64,000 nucleotides of DNA from the NCBI GenBank assembly GCA_963573305.1, contig OY754338.1, positions 18,908,192 to 18,972,191 of the forward strand, read 5' to 3'. This stretch comes from Pyrrhosoma nymphula (Eukaryota; Arthropoda; Insecta; Odonata; Coenagrionidae). A program made the position numbers and the translations under genes. Below are positions 1-7,049 of the stretch, piece by piece (positions within the stretch are counted from its first letter, which is position 1; every line of letters begins with the position of its first letter). The notes below the pieces were generated by a model. The model was not told the origin of the DNA and ran no database searches. It worked only from the letters and a program-made list of their open reading frames with translations.

Positions 1-830
1 AATACGAGCACGCCGGAGGGGCGGGGGATGGAAATAAAAAGAAGCGGCGAGCAAGGAAAGGGAAAGGAGGCGTCCGTTGCGAGGCAAAGCAATGGGAAAG
101 GAGATTGGAGAGACACACGTGTCCGCAAGATAAACGCGGGATGAATAAAGATGAGGACTCAATTCCTCTTCTTCTTTCTCGCGGACCCTCATCCTCCAGT
201 CTCATGTCTTTCTCGCTCTCATTTCTCCATTTTTGCATTTCTTTTATTTTTTTGAGAAAAGGCAAGAGGAAGAAAGGCGAGCATTTCACTGGGAACCGCG
301 ACGGTAATTAGGGACGTCAAGAGCTAGTTTGTGCGTGCAGTCTCAAGGAGATGTGCCCCCTCAAAGAGCCAGTCCCTTTTTCTTGGCCCTAAAGGGAAGG
401 CTTCAGATCATCAAGCTAACCAAGAAACTCGAAAATGGCCCTGGATTACAACCACGTGAGAAGAAATCGATATTTACACCACCTGACTCGACGCAACGAT
501 CATGAAAAAGTATTGTCCATTTCAAATCTGGAGGTAACTGCTATCTGAGAGCTATCTGAGATAACTGTCATCACTATCACTATATCGACATCGATAATGA
601 CATGACTGAAGTCATATTTGTTTGAAGAGTGACGTGAAAAAAGTATTTAAAAAGATAGACTAAATTCTAAGGGGAACATTAACCATAGATCTCCCAAAAT
701 TATCGTAAATCTTTAACCTGGCAACAAATTTCTCAAGATGTAATGTCGGTCAATTAACTTTTAGATCAATTAAATTCTACTTTATTTAAAGAAGAAGTCA
801 TTATGGAAATACTTCATGGACTGTTTTATA
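1..830. other. Unassigned 5' flank
   Basis: No gene or repeat family is recognised here. The first 300 bases are purine-rich and relatively GC-rich, and the rest is ordinary AT-rich sequence. The one short open frame (about 105-311) is low-complexity Ser/Leu/Phe and has no recognisable domain. Confidence 0.6.
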
Positions 831-837
831 TCTCTTA

Positions 838-1085
838 CATAAACGGAAGGAGTGTACTTCGTCGGTTGGGCCATGTCGAGAGAATGGAATAAAATTGACG
901 AAAAACAAAACAGATATATGGGAAAAGAGTGAACGGGGTGAGAGAAACGGGTATATCAAGAAAATCATGGGTGAATGTGGTCGAAGAGACTCTAATGAAA
1001 AGAAATATTATGAGTCAGAGGGCGTGTATGAAGCAATGTATGAGGGTAACCGAAGCAAAAGGGGAATGCAATGACAGGACAGTAC
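838..1085 (+). pseudogene. Decayed LINE C-terminal fragment
   Basis: Translated on the plus strand this stretch reads as the C-terminal tail of a non-LTR retrotransposon polyprotein. A piece like RRLGHVERME is followed by GISRKSWVNVVEETLMKRNI. In many insect LINEs a conserved GHVxRME segment is followed by a basic GRPRKSWxDxVxEDL segment, and that order is kept here. In-frame stops follow the ERME piece, so it is a fossil. No upstream RT domain is visible, so the copy is 5'-truncated. The exact clade (RTE-like or other) cannot be decided from this short tail. Confidence 0.55.
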
Positions 1086-2030
1086 CTACTATGGAAATTA
1101 TCAAAGCAGAGTCAGGTTCACAGGCCTATTACCGAGAATTGTATATTTTTCACACTGCTTACCCTGTAAGAGAACCGCGCAATGGATACATGTGTAGGTA
1201 GGTATATTCATTCTGTTTCAATTCTTCATCGGACCTTGTTTGTTTATCGCTAACGTCTATTTTTCATTCTGAACAATGGGAGGAATGTCATTTAAAAATC
1301 AACAAACTTTACCGAAATACGAGTCCATATCTCCCAGCTGTCGGTCACCTGTGTTACCCAGTGAACCATGCCATTTAAATTGAAGTTGAATTGCCAATAG
1401 TGAATTCCGCTCAAGTAAAATTATGCTTAATTGACATATCCCACTCATTGGCGTAATATCTATTTCATGTAAGTCCGGCAGCGCTTCATGGTCACTACTG
1501 CCATTTTCATAATTCCATTTTCATATGTTGGTAAGACTGAAACTTTTGAATGGAATGCTAATTTAACTCATACCTATAACTCTTTTCAACAGATTTTTAT
1601 TCAGTTAAACTTTCATTGCTTATTACGTTACTGAATTCCCGAAGGTATTATGGCGGTGCGCGTGCTCAGATCACAATGAAAATGATAGAGGTGTTCCAAC
1701 GCTCTTCACCAACTAATCGAAAAAAATTATTAATCACATCACAATATCTTTTTGATTTTTAGCAAACCTATGAGCATAATTGCGAGAAATTTTGGAAGAA
1801 ATCATTTTCATTAACGTGATTTTCGGATCAAATTAATTAACTCATCAGGAGCCAAGGAACCTCGAGATTTGCTAGTCAACGTCTATACCCGGCTCCTTTA
1901 ATTATAACATTTACGTGTAAATGCTAACAATGTTTGAAAATGTCAGTTCACGGTTAAAATTGACACATTACCAGCCTTCATTTCCGCAATGAATTGCCGG
2001 AACGCATTGCCCATTGTACATCTCTGTCGG
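1086..2030. other. Unassigned AT-rich stretch
   Basis: No coding region, tRNA-like box or terminal repeat is recognised. It ends at the (TA)n block that borders the Penelope-like nest. Confidence 0.55.
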
Positions 2031-2038
2031 TATATTGA

Positions 2039-2039
<1 letters not shown>

Positions 2040-2109
<70 letters not shown>
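2040..2109. repeat. (TA)n microsatellite
   Basis: About 70 bases of uninterrupted TA dinucleotides directly abut the left end of the Penelope-like inverted repeat. The YIYIYI reading frames across it are artefacts of the dinucleotide. Confidence 0.98.
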
Positions 2110-2112
<3 letters not shown>

Positions 2113-2229
2113 TATGCCAAGAGGGTGGCCGATAAAAAATATACACGGAAAAAAGAACACTTACACATAAAAATTTTCGATATTTCGGTGAAGTCTAGCT
2201 CCACCTTTCTCAAGGTTTAAGGTAGGAAT

Positions 2230-2405
2230 GAAGAAAAGGAGAGAGATTGAGGTATGGGAGGGGAAAGAGGGGGAGACGAAGGTGTAAGAGGGGAAGGAGG
2301 GGAAAGAGGGAGAGAGGAAGGTGTAGGAGGGGAAGGAGGGGAAAGACGAAGAGCGGGGAGAGGGCGTGGAGGAAGCAGGGAGAGATGAGATGAGGGGGAG
2401 GGAGA
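2230..2405. repeat. Purine-rich minisatellite in PLE 3' UTR (left)
   Basis: G- and A-only tracts with imperfect units of roughly 40 bases, built from AGGGGAAGG, AGGGGAAAGA and GAAGGTGTA(A/G) blocks, fill the 3' UTR of the left copy. The G-runs could form quadruplexes on this strand. The mirror image lies at 5815-5990. Confidence 0.8.
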
Positions 2406-2407
2406 AA

Positions 2408-4447
2408 CTAGTGTGATTTATTGAGTCCGGGGGGCGAGAAAGCCTGGTGGATTAAAATACAAGAAGATTCAAGATCTTTGAGCTGAAGGGGAGAGGAAGA
2501 AGGGGGAAGGGAAGCAAGTAGACCGACTTTAAAAGTGTTATTGAAAGTGGAGTTGTGGGAGGAGACGTGAATGGCGACAGGGAGAGAAACAGAGAGGGAG
2601 GGGCAATCGTTACAAGACGAGCGGTGCCCATTCATTCTAATATTGAGAGGAGTGGTGGATAAGCCAATATAGAAAGAAGGGCAGTATTGGCAGAGGAGGA
2701 TGTAGACAATGTTAGGCGTGGTGCAGGAGGGTGAGAGGACAGAAGGGAGGGGAAAAGCGAGGAACTTGTCCGGCAAGGGCTGGGTGATGAGGATGGGGCA
2801 AGTTTTACATCGCGGGCGGTTGCAAGGGGTGGGAAGGGATTTGGTGGGTTTGAGTGATTTGGACAGGGGTTTGGTAATATTGAAAATGGCGGATAGATTG
2901 GGGGGGCGTCTGAAGCTGAGAGAGGGACATTGGGGGAATATTTTAGAAGTGGTTAGGTTGTCCGACAGGATAGGGTAGAGGTTTTTAATAATACGCCTAA
3001 TAGAGTCCACACCTGGGAAGTAGGTGGTACAGAGGGAGATATTGTGTTGGGAAATGCTATTAGTAGGAGGCAGTTTGGGGGAGTGTGGTTTTTTGAGGAT
3101 TTTTTTATTGAGAAGTTGCTCTGGATAGCCTCTGCGAAGAAGAGATTGATGGAGGTTAGTAAGGAATTTATCAAGGGAGTCAGGGTTGTTGCAAATTCGG
3201 TGGCCACGAATAGAAAGGGAGTAGGGGAGGGAACGTTTAGTATGGGAGGGGTGGCAGCTGTTATAATGGAGGTATTGTTGTTGGTTGGTGGGCTTGATAT
3301 GCACGGAAGTGCTAAATTTGCGGTCAGAGAGGGAGACGTTTACGTCCAGAAAGACGACGTTAGAGGCAGAGATGTTAGAAGTAAAGGAGAGGGGAGAGGA
3401 GGCGTTGAGGGAGGAAATAAAAGAGTTGAGAGAATGAATACCATGTGGCCATAAAAGGAAGATGTCGTCAATGTAACGAAGCCAGAGAAGAGGTTTTAGT
3501 GAGCATGAAGATAGAAAAGATTGTTCAAAAAGTCCAAGGAAAAGGTTGGCGTAGGAAGGACTGAAGCGACTACCCATAGCGCATCCTTTAATTTGAAGAA
3601 AGAATTTGTTATTGAAAGAGAAAGCGTTGTGGGTTAGGATGAAATTGGAAAGATCAAGAAGGAACTCAGAGCTGGGAATATGAGGAGCAGGGCGTTTAGT
3701 GATGAAATGGCGGATGGCAGAAAGTCCTTCAGAATGAGGAATGTTGGTATATAGGGAAGTGACATCAATAGTGGCCATTAAGATATCACAGTTAGAGGGG
3801 AGTGGAGTAGAATGGAGGCGTTCAAGAAAATGATAAGTGTCTTTGATAAAGGAGGGCAGGGAGTGGACAATGGGTTGTAGGTAGTAGTCAACAAATGCGG
3901 ACATGCGTTCGGTGGGTGAGTTATAAGAGGAGACAATGGGGCGGCCAGGGTTGTCAGGTTTGTGGATTTTGGGTAGAATATAGAAGTTTGGGGTGCGTGG
4001 GTGTGACGGAGAAAGAAGGGTGATATCTTGTTTAGACAGGCCTTCATCAGGGCCTTTGATTTGAAGGAAGGAGATTATTTCATCCAAAAATTCAGGATTA
4101 GGGTCATGGGACAAAGGCTGATATGAGGAAGTGTCAGAAAGTTGTCGGTTGGCTTCATCGAGGTAGTCAGAAGAGTTGAGGATGACTACTGTGGAGCCTT
4201 TGTCAGAAGGAGTGATGGCAATATCTGGATTTAGAGTAAGTTTTCTGAGGGCCGAGATTTCAGAAGGAGATAGATTGGGTTTTGGTTTAAGGGAGTTGAA
4301 AAAAGATGGCTCAGAGAGTTTTGATAGGAGAAGGTTGGTGAAGATTTCAAGGGGGTGATTGGAAAGAAGTGGTTTTGGTTCATGTGAAGAAGGAGGTTTG
4401 AATTTGGAGAGAGCGGTGTGGGGGGGGGAGGTGGGAGACGGAGGGGG
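2408..4447 (-). CDS. PLE reverse transcriptase with GIY-YIG endonuclease, N-terminally truncated
   Basis: The single protein of a Penelope-like element joins a reverse transcriptase to a GIY-YIG nuclease. The frame is open from 4447 down to the stop at 2408 (about 680 codons). It has no usable ATG because the 5' end is missing; counting below starts at the TTG at 4114. RT motifs appear in order: the PLE-typical FYILPKIHKP...GRPIVSS (residues 44-63), motif A around TIDVTSLYTNIP (115-126), motif B QIKGCAMGSRFSPSYANLF (174-192) and the catalytic YIDD box (214-217, bases 3475-3464). A CNRPRCKTC cysteine motif lies at 431-439. The GIY-YIG core NIVY...FYIG follows (468-484), with a downstream R and H in RMNGHR. 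Upstream of 4114 the frame continues with an ITPSDKGSTVVI piece, also PLE-typical. Family proteins usually exceed 800 residues, so well over 100 N-terminal residues are missing. No internal stop is present, so the copy is young. Confidence 0.9.
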   Translation of the reverse strand, partial: PPPSPTSPPHTALSKFKPPSSHEPKPLLSNHPLEIFTNLLLSKLSEPSFFNSLKPKPNLSPSEISALRKLTLNPDIAITPSDKGSTVVILNSSDYLDEANRQLSDTSSYQPLSHDPNPEFLDEIISFLQIKGPDEGLSKQDITLLSPSHPRTPNFYILPKIHKPDNPGRPIVSSYNSPTERMSAFVDYYLQPIVHSLPSFIKDTYHFLERLHSTPLPSNCDILMATIDVTSLYTNIPHSEGLSAIRHFITKRPAPHIPSSEFLLDLSNFILTHNAFSFNNKFFLQIKGCAMGSRFSPSYANLFLGLFEQSFLSSCSLKPLLWLRYIDDIFLLWPHGIHSLNSFISSLNASSPLSFTSNISASNVVFLDVNVSLSDRKFSTSVHIKPTNQQQYLHYNSCHPSHTKRSLPYSLSIRGHRICNNPDSLDKFLTNLHQSLLRRGYPEQLLNKKILKKPHSPKLPPTNSISQHNISLCTTYFPGVDSIRRIIKNLYPILSDNLTTSKIFPQCPSLSFRRPPNLSAIFNITKPLSKSLKPTKSLPTPCNRPRCKTCPILITQPLPDKFLAFPLPSVLSPSCTTPNIVYILLCQYCPSFYIGLSTTPLNIRMNGHRSSCNDCPSLSVSLPVAIHVSSHNSTFNNTFKVGLLASLPPSSSPLQLKDLESSCILIHQAFSPPGLNKSH
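3773..4447 (-). other. Unique spacer between the inverted PLE arms
   Basis: These 675 bases separate the two arms and would form the loop of a folded transcript. They are not neutral spacer: on the minus strand they encode the N-terminal RT portion of the left copy. The junction lies beside a run of nine G's at 4420-4428. Confidence 0.9.
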
Positions 4448-5812
4448 ACTATTGATGTCACTTCCCTATATACCAACATTCCTCATTCTGAAGGACTTTC
4501 TGCCATCCGCCATTTCATCACTAAACGCCCTGCTCCTCATATTCCCAGCTCTGAGTTCCTTCTTGATCTTTCCAATTTCATCCTAACCCACAACGCTTTC
4601 TCTTTCAATAACAAATTCTTTCTTCAAATTAAAGGATGCGCTATGGGTAGTCGCTTCAGTCCTTCCTACGCCAACCTTTTCCTTGGACTTTTTGAACAAT
4701 CTTTTCTATCTTCATGCTCACTAAAACCTCTTCTCTGGCTTCGTTACATTGACGACATCTTCCTTTTATGGCCACATGGTATTCATTCTCTCAACTCTTT
4801 TATTTCCTCCCTCAACGCCTCCTCTCCCCTCTCCTTTACTTCTAACATCTCTGCCTCTAACGTCGTCTTTCTGGACGTAAACGTCTCCCTCTCTGACCGC
4901 AAATTTAGCACTTCCGTGCATATCAAGCCCACCAACCAACAACAATACCTCCATTATAACAGCTGCCACCCCTCCCATACTAAACGTTCCCTCCCCTACT
5001 CCCTTTCTATTCGTGGCCACCGAATTTGCAACAACCCTGACTCCCTTGATAAATTCCTTACTAACCTCCATCAATCTCTTCTTCGCAGAGGCTATCCAGA
5101 GCAACTTCTCAATAAAAAAATCCTCAAAAAACCACACTCCCCCAAACTGCCTCCTACTAATAGCATTTCCCAACACAATATCTCCCTCTGTACCACCTAC
5201 TTCCCAGGTGTGGACTCTATTAGGCGTATTATTAAAAACCTCTACCCTATCCTGTCGGACAACCTAACCACTTCTAAAATATTCCCCCAATGTCCCTCTC
5301 TCAGCTTCAGACGCCCCCCCAATCTATCCGCCATTTTCAATATTACCAAACCCCTGTCCAAATCACTCAAACCCACCAAATCCCTTCCCACCCCTTGCAA
5401 CCGCCCGCGATGTAAAACTTGCCCCATCCTCATCACCCAGCCCTTGCCGGACAAGTTCCTCGCTTTTCCCCTCCCTTCTGTCCTCTCACCCTCCTGCACC
5501 ACGCCTAACATTGTCTACATCCTCCTCTGCCAATACTGCCCTTCTTTCTATATTGGCTTATCCACCACTCCTCTCAATATTAGAATGAATGGGCACCGCT
5601 CGTCTTGTAACGATTGCCCCTCCCTCTCTGTTTCTCTCCCTGTCGCCATTCACGTCTCCTCCCACAACTCCACTTTCAATAACACTTTTAAAGTCGGTCT
5701 ACTTGCTTCCCTTCCCCCTTCTTCCTCTCCCCTTCAGCTCAAAGATCTTGAATCTTCTTGTATTTTAATCCACCAGGCTTTCTCGCCCCCCGGACTCAAT
5801 AAATCACACTAG
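4448..5812 (+). CDS. PLE reverse transcriptase/GIY-YIG endonuclease, 5'-truncated copy
   Basis: The frame runs from the junction to the TAG at 5810-5812. It starts within motif A, so the finger motifs are absent and the protein cannot be a complete RT. A GTG at 4418 is in frame but lies in sequence belonging to the antisense strand of the other copy; I do not regard it as a start. Motif B, YIDD (4745-4756), the CNRPRCKTC cysteine motif (from 5396) and the GIY-YIG endonuclease (NIVY from 5507, FYIG at 5546-5557) are intact and identical to the left copy. As an isolated protein this would be an endonuclease plus palm/thumb fragment. Confidence 0.88.
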   Translation, partial: TIDVTSLYTNIPHSEGLSAIRHFITKRPAPHIPSSEFLLDLSNFILTHNAFSFNNKFFLQIKGCAMGSRFSPSYANLFLGLFEQSFLSSCSLKPLLWLRYIDDIFLLWPHGIHSLNSFISSLNASSPLSFTSNISASNVVFLDVNVSLSDRKFSTSVHIKPTNQQQYLHYNSCHPSHTKRSLPYSLSIRGHRICNNPDSLDKFLTNLHQSLLRRGYPEQLLNKKILKKPHSPKLPPTNSISQHNISLCTTYFPGVDSIRRIIKNLYPILSDNLTTSKIFPQCPSLSFRRPPNLSAIFNITKPLSKSLKPTKSLPTPCNRPRCKTCPILITQPLPDKFLAFPLPSVLSPSCTTPNIVYILLCQYCPSFYIGLSTTPLNIRMNGHRSSCNDCPSLSVSLPVAIHVSSHNSTFNNTFKVGLLASLPPSSSPLQLKDLESSCILIHQAFSPPGLNKSH

Positions 5813-5814
5813 TT

Positions 5815-5990
5815 TCTCCCTCCCCCTCATCTCATCTCTCCCTGCTTCCTCCACGCCCTCTCCCCGCTCTTCGTCTTTCCCCTCCTTCCCCTCCTACACC
5901 TTCCTCTCTCCCTCTTTCCCCTCCTTCCCCTCTTACACCTTCGTCTCCCCCTCTTTCCCCTCCCATACCTCAATCTCTCTCCTTTTCTTC
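5815..5990. repeat. Pyrimidine-rich minisatellite in PLE 3' UTR (right)
   Basis: This is the inverted counterpart of 2230-2405. It consists of CCCCTCCTTCCCCTCC-type blocks with ACACCTTC spacers, in three imperfect units. Confidence 0.8.
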
Positions 5991-6005
5991 ATTCCTACCT
6001 TAAAC

Positions 6006-6037
6006 CTTGAGAAAGGTGGAGCTAGACTTCACCGAAA
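6006..6037 (+). promoter_or_regulatory. Stem-loop with GAAA at PLE 3' end
   Basis: CTTGAGAA-A-GGTG, an 11-base loop, CACC, then GAAA. The four-base stem GGTG/CACC (6015-6018, 6030-6033) is followed directly by GAAA (6034-6037). The layout parallels the hammerhead-like hairpins elsewhere in the window, but the CTGAAGA box is not conserved, so self-cleavage is unlikely from this copy. The left copy carries its mirror image at 2183-2214. Confidence 0.5.
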
Positions 6038-6145
6038 TATCGAAAATTTTTATGTGTAAGTGTTCTTTTTTCCGTGTATATTTTTTATCGGCCACCCTCT
6101 TGGCATACTGTATATTTATCACCCGAGTGATTTTCCTGGAAGTTT

Positions 6146-6165
6146 TATATATATATATATATATA
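6146..6165. repeat. (TA)n microsatellite
   Basis: A short TA run follows the PLE tail. The sequence immediately 5' of it recurs before the TA run at 6570. Confidence 0.95.
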
Positions 6166-6244
6166 CCCAATAAGGAGTCACAGGCGTGACAAGTAAAAAC
6201 ATAGTGACACAAACAAAAGAAACTCACACGAATAGTTGTTTAAT

Positions 6245-6273
6245 TTTCGACAGCAATCAACTGTCTTCTTCCG
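6245..6273 (-). ncRNA. Hammerhead-like hairpin core
   Basis: On the minus strand: CGGAAGA (6273-6267), one A, GACAG, a 7-base loop, CTGTC, then GAAA (6248-6245). The five-base stem is perfect. The first box differs at one position from CTGAAGA. Helices I and III were not identified, so this is a core signature and not a predicted active ribozyme. Confidence 0.35.
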
Positions 6274-6294
6274 AACTGGAGAGAGTACTGTATG

Positions 6295-6433
6295 CACTTG
6301 ACAGGGGGTGGGGAAAATAAAGTAAAAAGAGAGAAGACTTACAGGGACGTTTCGGGCATGTAGGCCCTTCTTCAGCTATAGAAAAAGTCCCTGTAAGTCT
6401 TCTCTCTTTTTACTCCCCACCCCCTGTCAAGTG
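6295..6433. repeat. 139-base fold-back element
   Basis: Arms 6295-6348 and 6387-6433 are complementary apart from a 7-base insertion in the left arm (AAAATAA around 6314-6320). The 38-base centre holds, on the minus strand, CTGAAGA (6375-6369), one A, a GGGC/GCCC stem and GAAA (6353-6350). The GAAA sits right at the base of the long arms, which would supply a very long helix III. I see no clear target-site duplication. Confidence 0.8.
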
Positions 6434-6476
6434 TTTTTATTGCTGTGGCCTATTGGCGAAATTTTCGTTTTGTGTG

Positions 6477-6499
6477 TATATATATATATATATATATAT
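6477..6499. repeat. (TA)n microsatellite
   Basis: A TA run precedes the third PLE tail fragment. Confidence 0.95.
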
Positions 6500-6565
6500 G
6501 TATATTTTTTATCGGCCACCCTCTTGGCATACTGTATATTTATCACCCGAGTGATTTTCCTGGAA

Positions 6566-6569
<4 letters not shown>
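6500..6569 (+). mobile_element. Third PLE tail fragment
   Basis: These 70 bases repeat 6076-6145 with the same orientation and end: the TTTTTTATCGGCCACC segment, then the GGCATACTG box, a CACCCGAGTG piece and GGAAGTTT, then (TA)n. It is a severely 5'-truncated PLE 3' end with TA runs on both sides. Confidence 0.85.

Positions 6570-6619
<50 letters not shown>
6570..6619. repeat. (TA)n microsatellite
   Basis: About 50 bases of TA dinucleotide follow the third PLE tail. Confidence 0.97.
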
Positions 6620-6621
<2 letters not shown>

Positions 6622-6787
6622 TATATTGAGTATCGGATCGCTCCAACTAAAGTGAAGAATCAAGGAGAAGGAAGAGGCGTGGACCGGAAAGCGAAAGTTT
6701 TTTTCTCGAGCCGCAGTGCTCTCGGGTAGAGCGCTTCCTCATAGCATTTTTGATACATCTTGTCTATTTCCGAGAAGAATTCCAGCC

Positions 6788-6857
6788 ATGTTGCCAAAGA
6801 GATCGAGTGCCGTCCGGCTGGATTTCGGCAGCCGCGATAAAGAAGATCGCAAGAGAC
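6788..6857 (+). CDS. Candidate first coding exon of an unknown gene
   Basis: In a CpG-rich island between two TA blocks, an ATG in good context (CCAGCCATG) opens a charged frame beginning MLPKRSSAVRLDF and ending in KEDRKR. It meets a strong donor-like sequence, GAGAC/GTAAGT, at 6857/6858. An upstream in-frame start around 6716 would also be possible. The local composition differs from the surroundings. No protein family is recognised and no downstream exon was found in the window. It could also be chance or an exapted retroelement fragment. Confidence 0.25.
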
Positions 6858-6926
6858 GTAAGTACGAAAATACACGGCACTTGCCCTCGGTACTCCGATG
6901 GCGGACTTCCAGAAACGCGTGTCCAC

Positions 6927-6930
<4 letters not shown>

Positions 6931-6995
<65 letters not shown>
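6931..6995. repeat. (TA)n microsatellite
   Basis: About 65 bases of TA dinucleotide, the fifth such block within 5 kb. Confidence 0.98.
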
Positions 6996-6997
<2 letters not shown>

Positions 6998-7049
6998 ATT
7001 TCGCTCGAACATTGCGTGATCTGTGAATAAACTCCGCGATAGAAACGCA

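Larger units (their letters stand above)
2105..4447 (-). mobile_element. Penelope-like element, left copy, 5'-truncated
   Basis: This is the minus-strand member of a head-to-head pair of Penelope-like retroelements. It carries the RT/endonuclease frame and, past its stop, a purine-rich 3' UTR (2230-2405) and a tail with a short GAAA-hairpin (2183-2206). Bases 2105-3772 are the exact inverted counterpart of 4448-6115: the coordinates of paired bases always sum to 8220, so there is no net indel. Bases 3773-4447 occur only in this copy and hold the more N-terminal part of the protein. At 4447 the element stops in mid-reading-frame where the other copy begins. The left tip runs straight into (TA)n. 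Confidence 0.9.
4448..6115 (+). mobile_element. Penelope-like element, right copy, 5'-truncated
   Basis: This is the plus-strand member of the inverted pair. It begins abruptly inside RT motif A and ends with the same 3' UTR and tail as the left copy. The reading frames in the two arms give identical proteins, so the duplication is recent or has been homogenised. Beyond 6115 it continues with a short tail (to about 6145) that the left copy lacks, then (TA)n. Confidence 0.9.

Noticed and set aside
1943..2220. Open frames of repeated Ile-Tyr on both strands across TA blocks (also at 6430-6730 and 6660-7210)
   Set aside because: They are translations of (TA)n dinucleotides and carry no protein signal.
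2709..3454. Open frames antisense to the PLE gene (and their mirror copies at 4766-5511)
   Set aside because: They are shadows of the RT frame on the opposite strand and resemble no family.
4418..4447. GTG at 4418 as the start of the right PLE protein
   Set aside because: The first codons come from the antisense strand of the left copy's 5' part and encode Gly/Arg low complexity; the copy is simply truncated at 4448.
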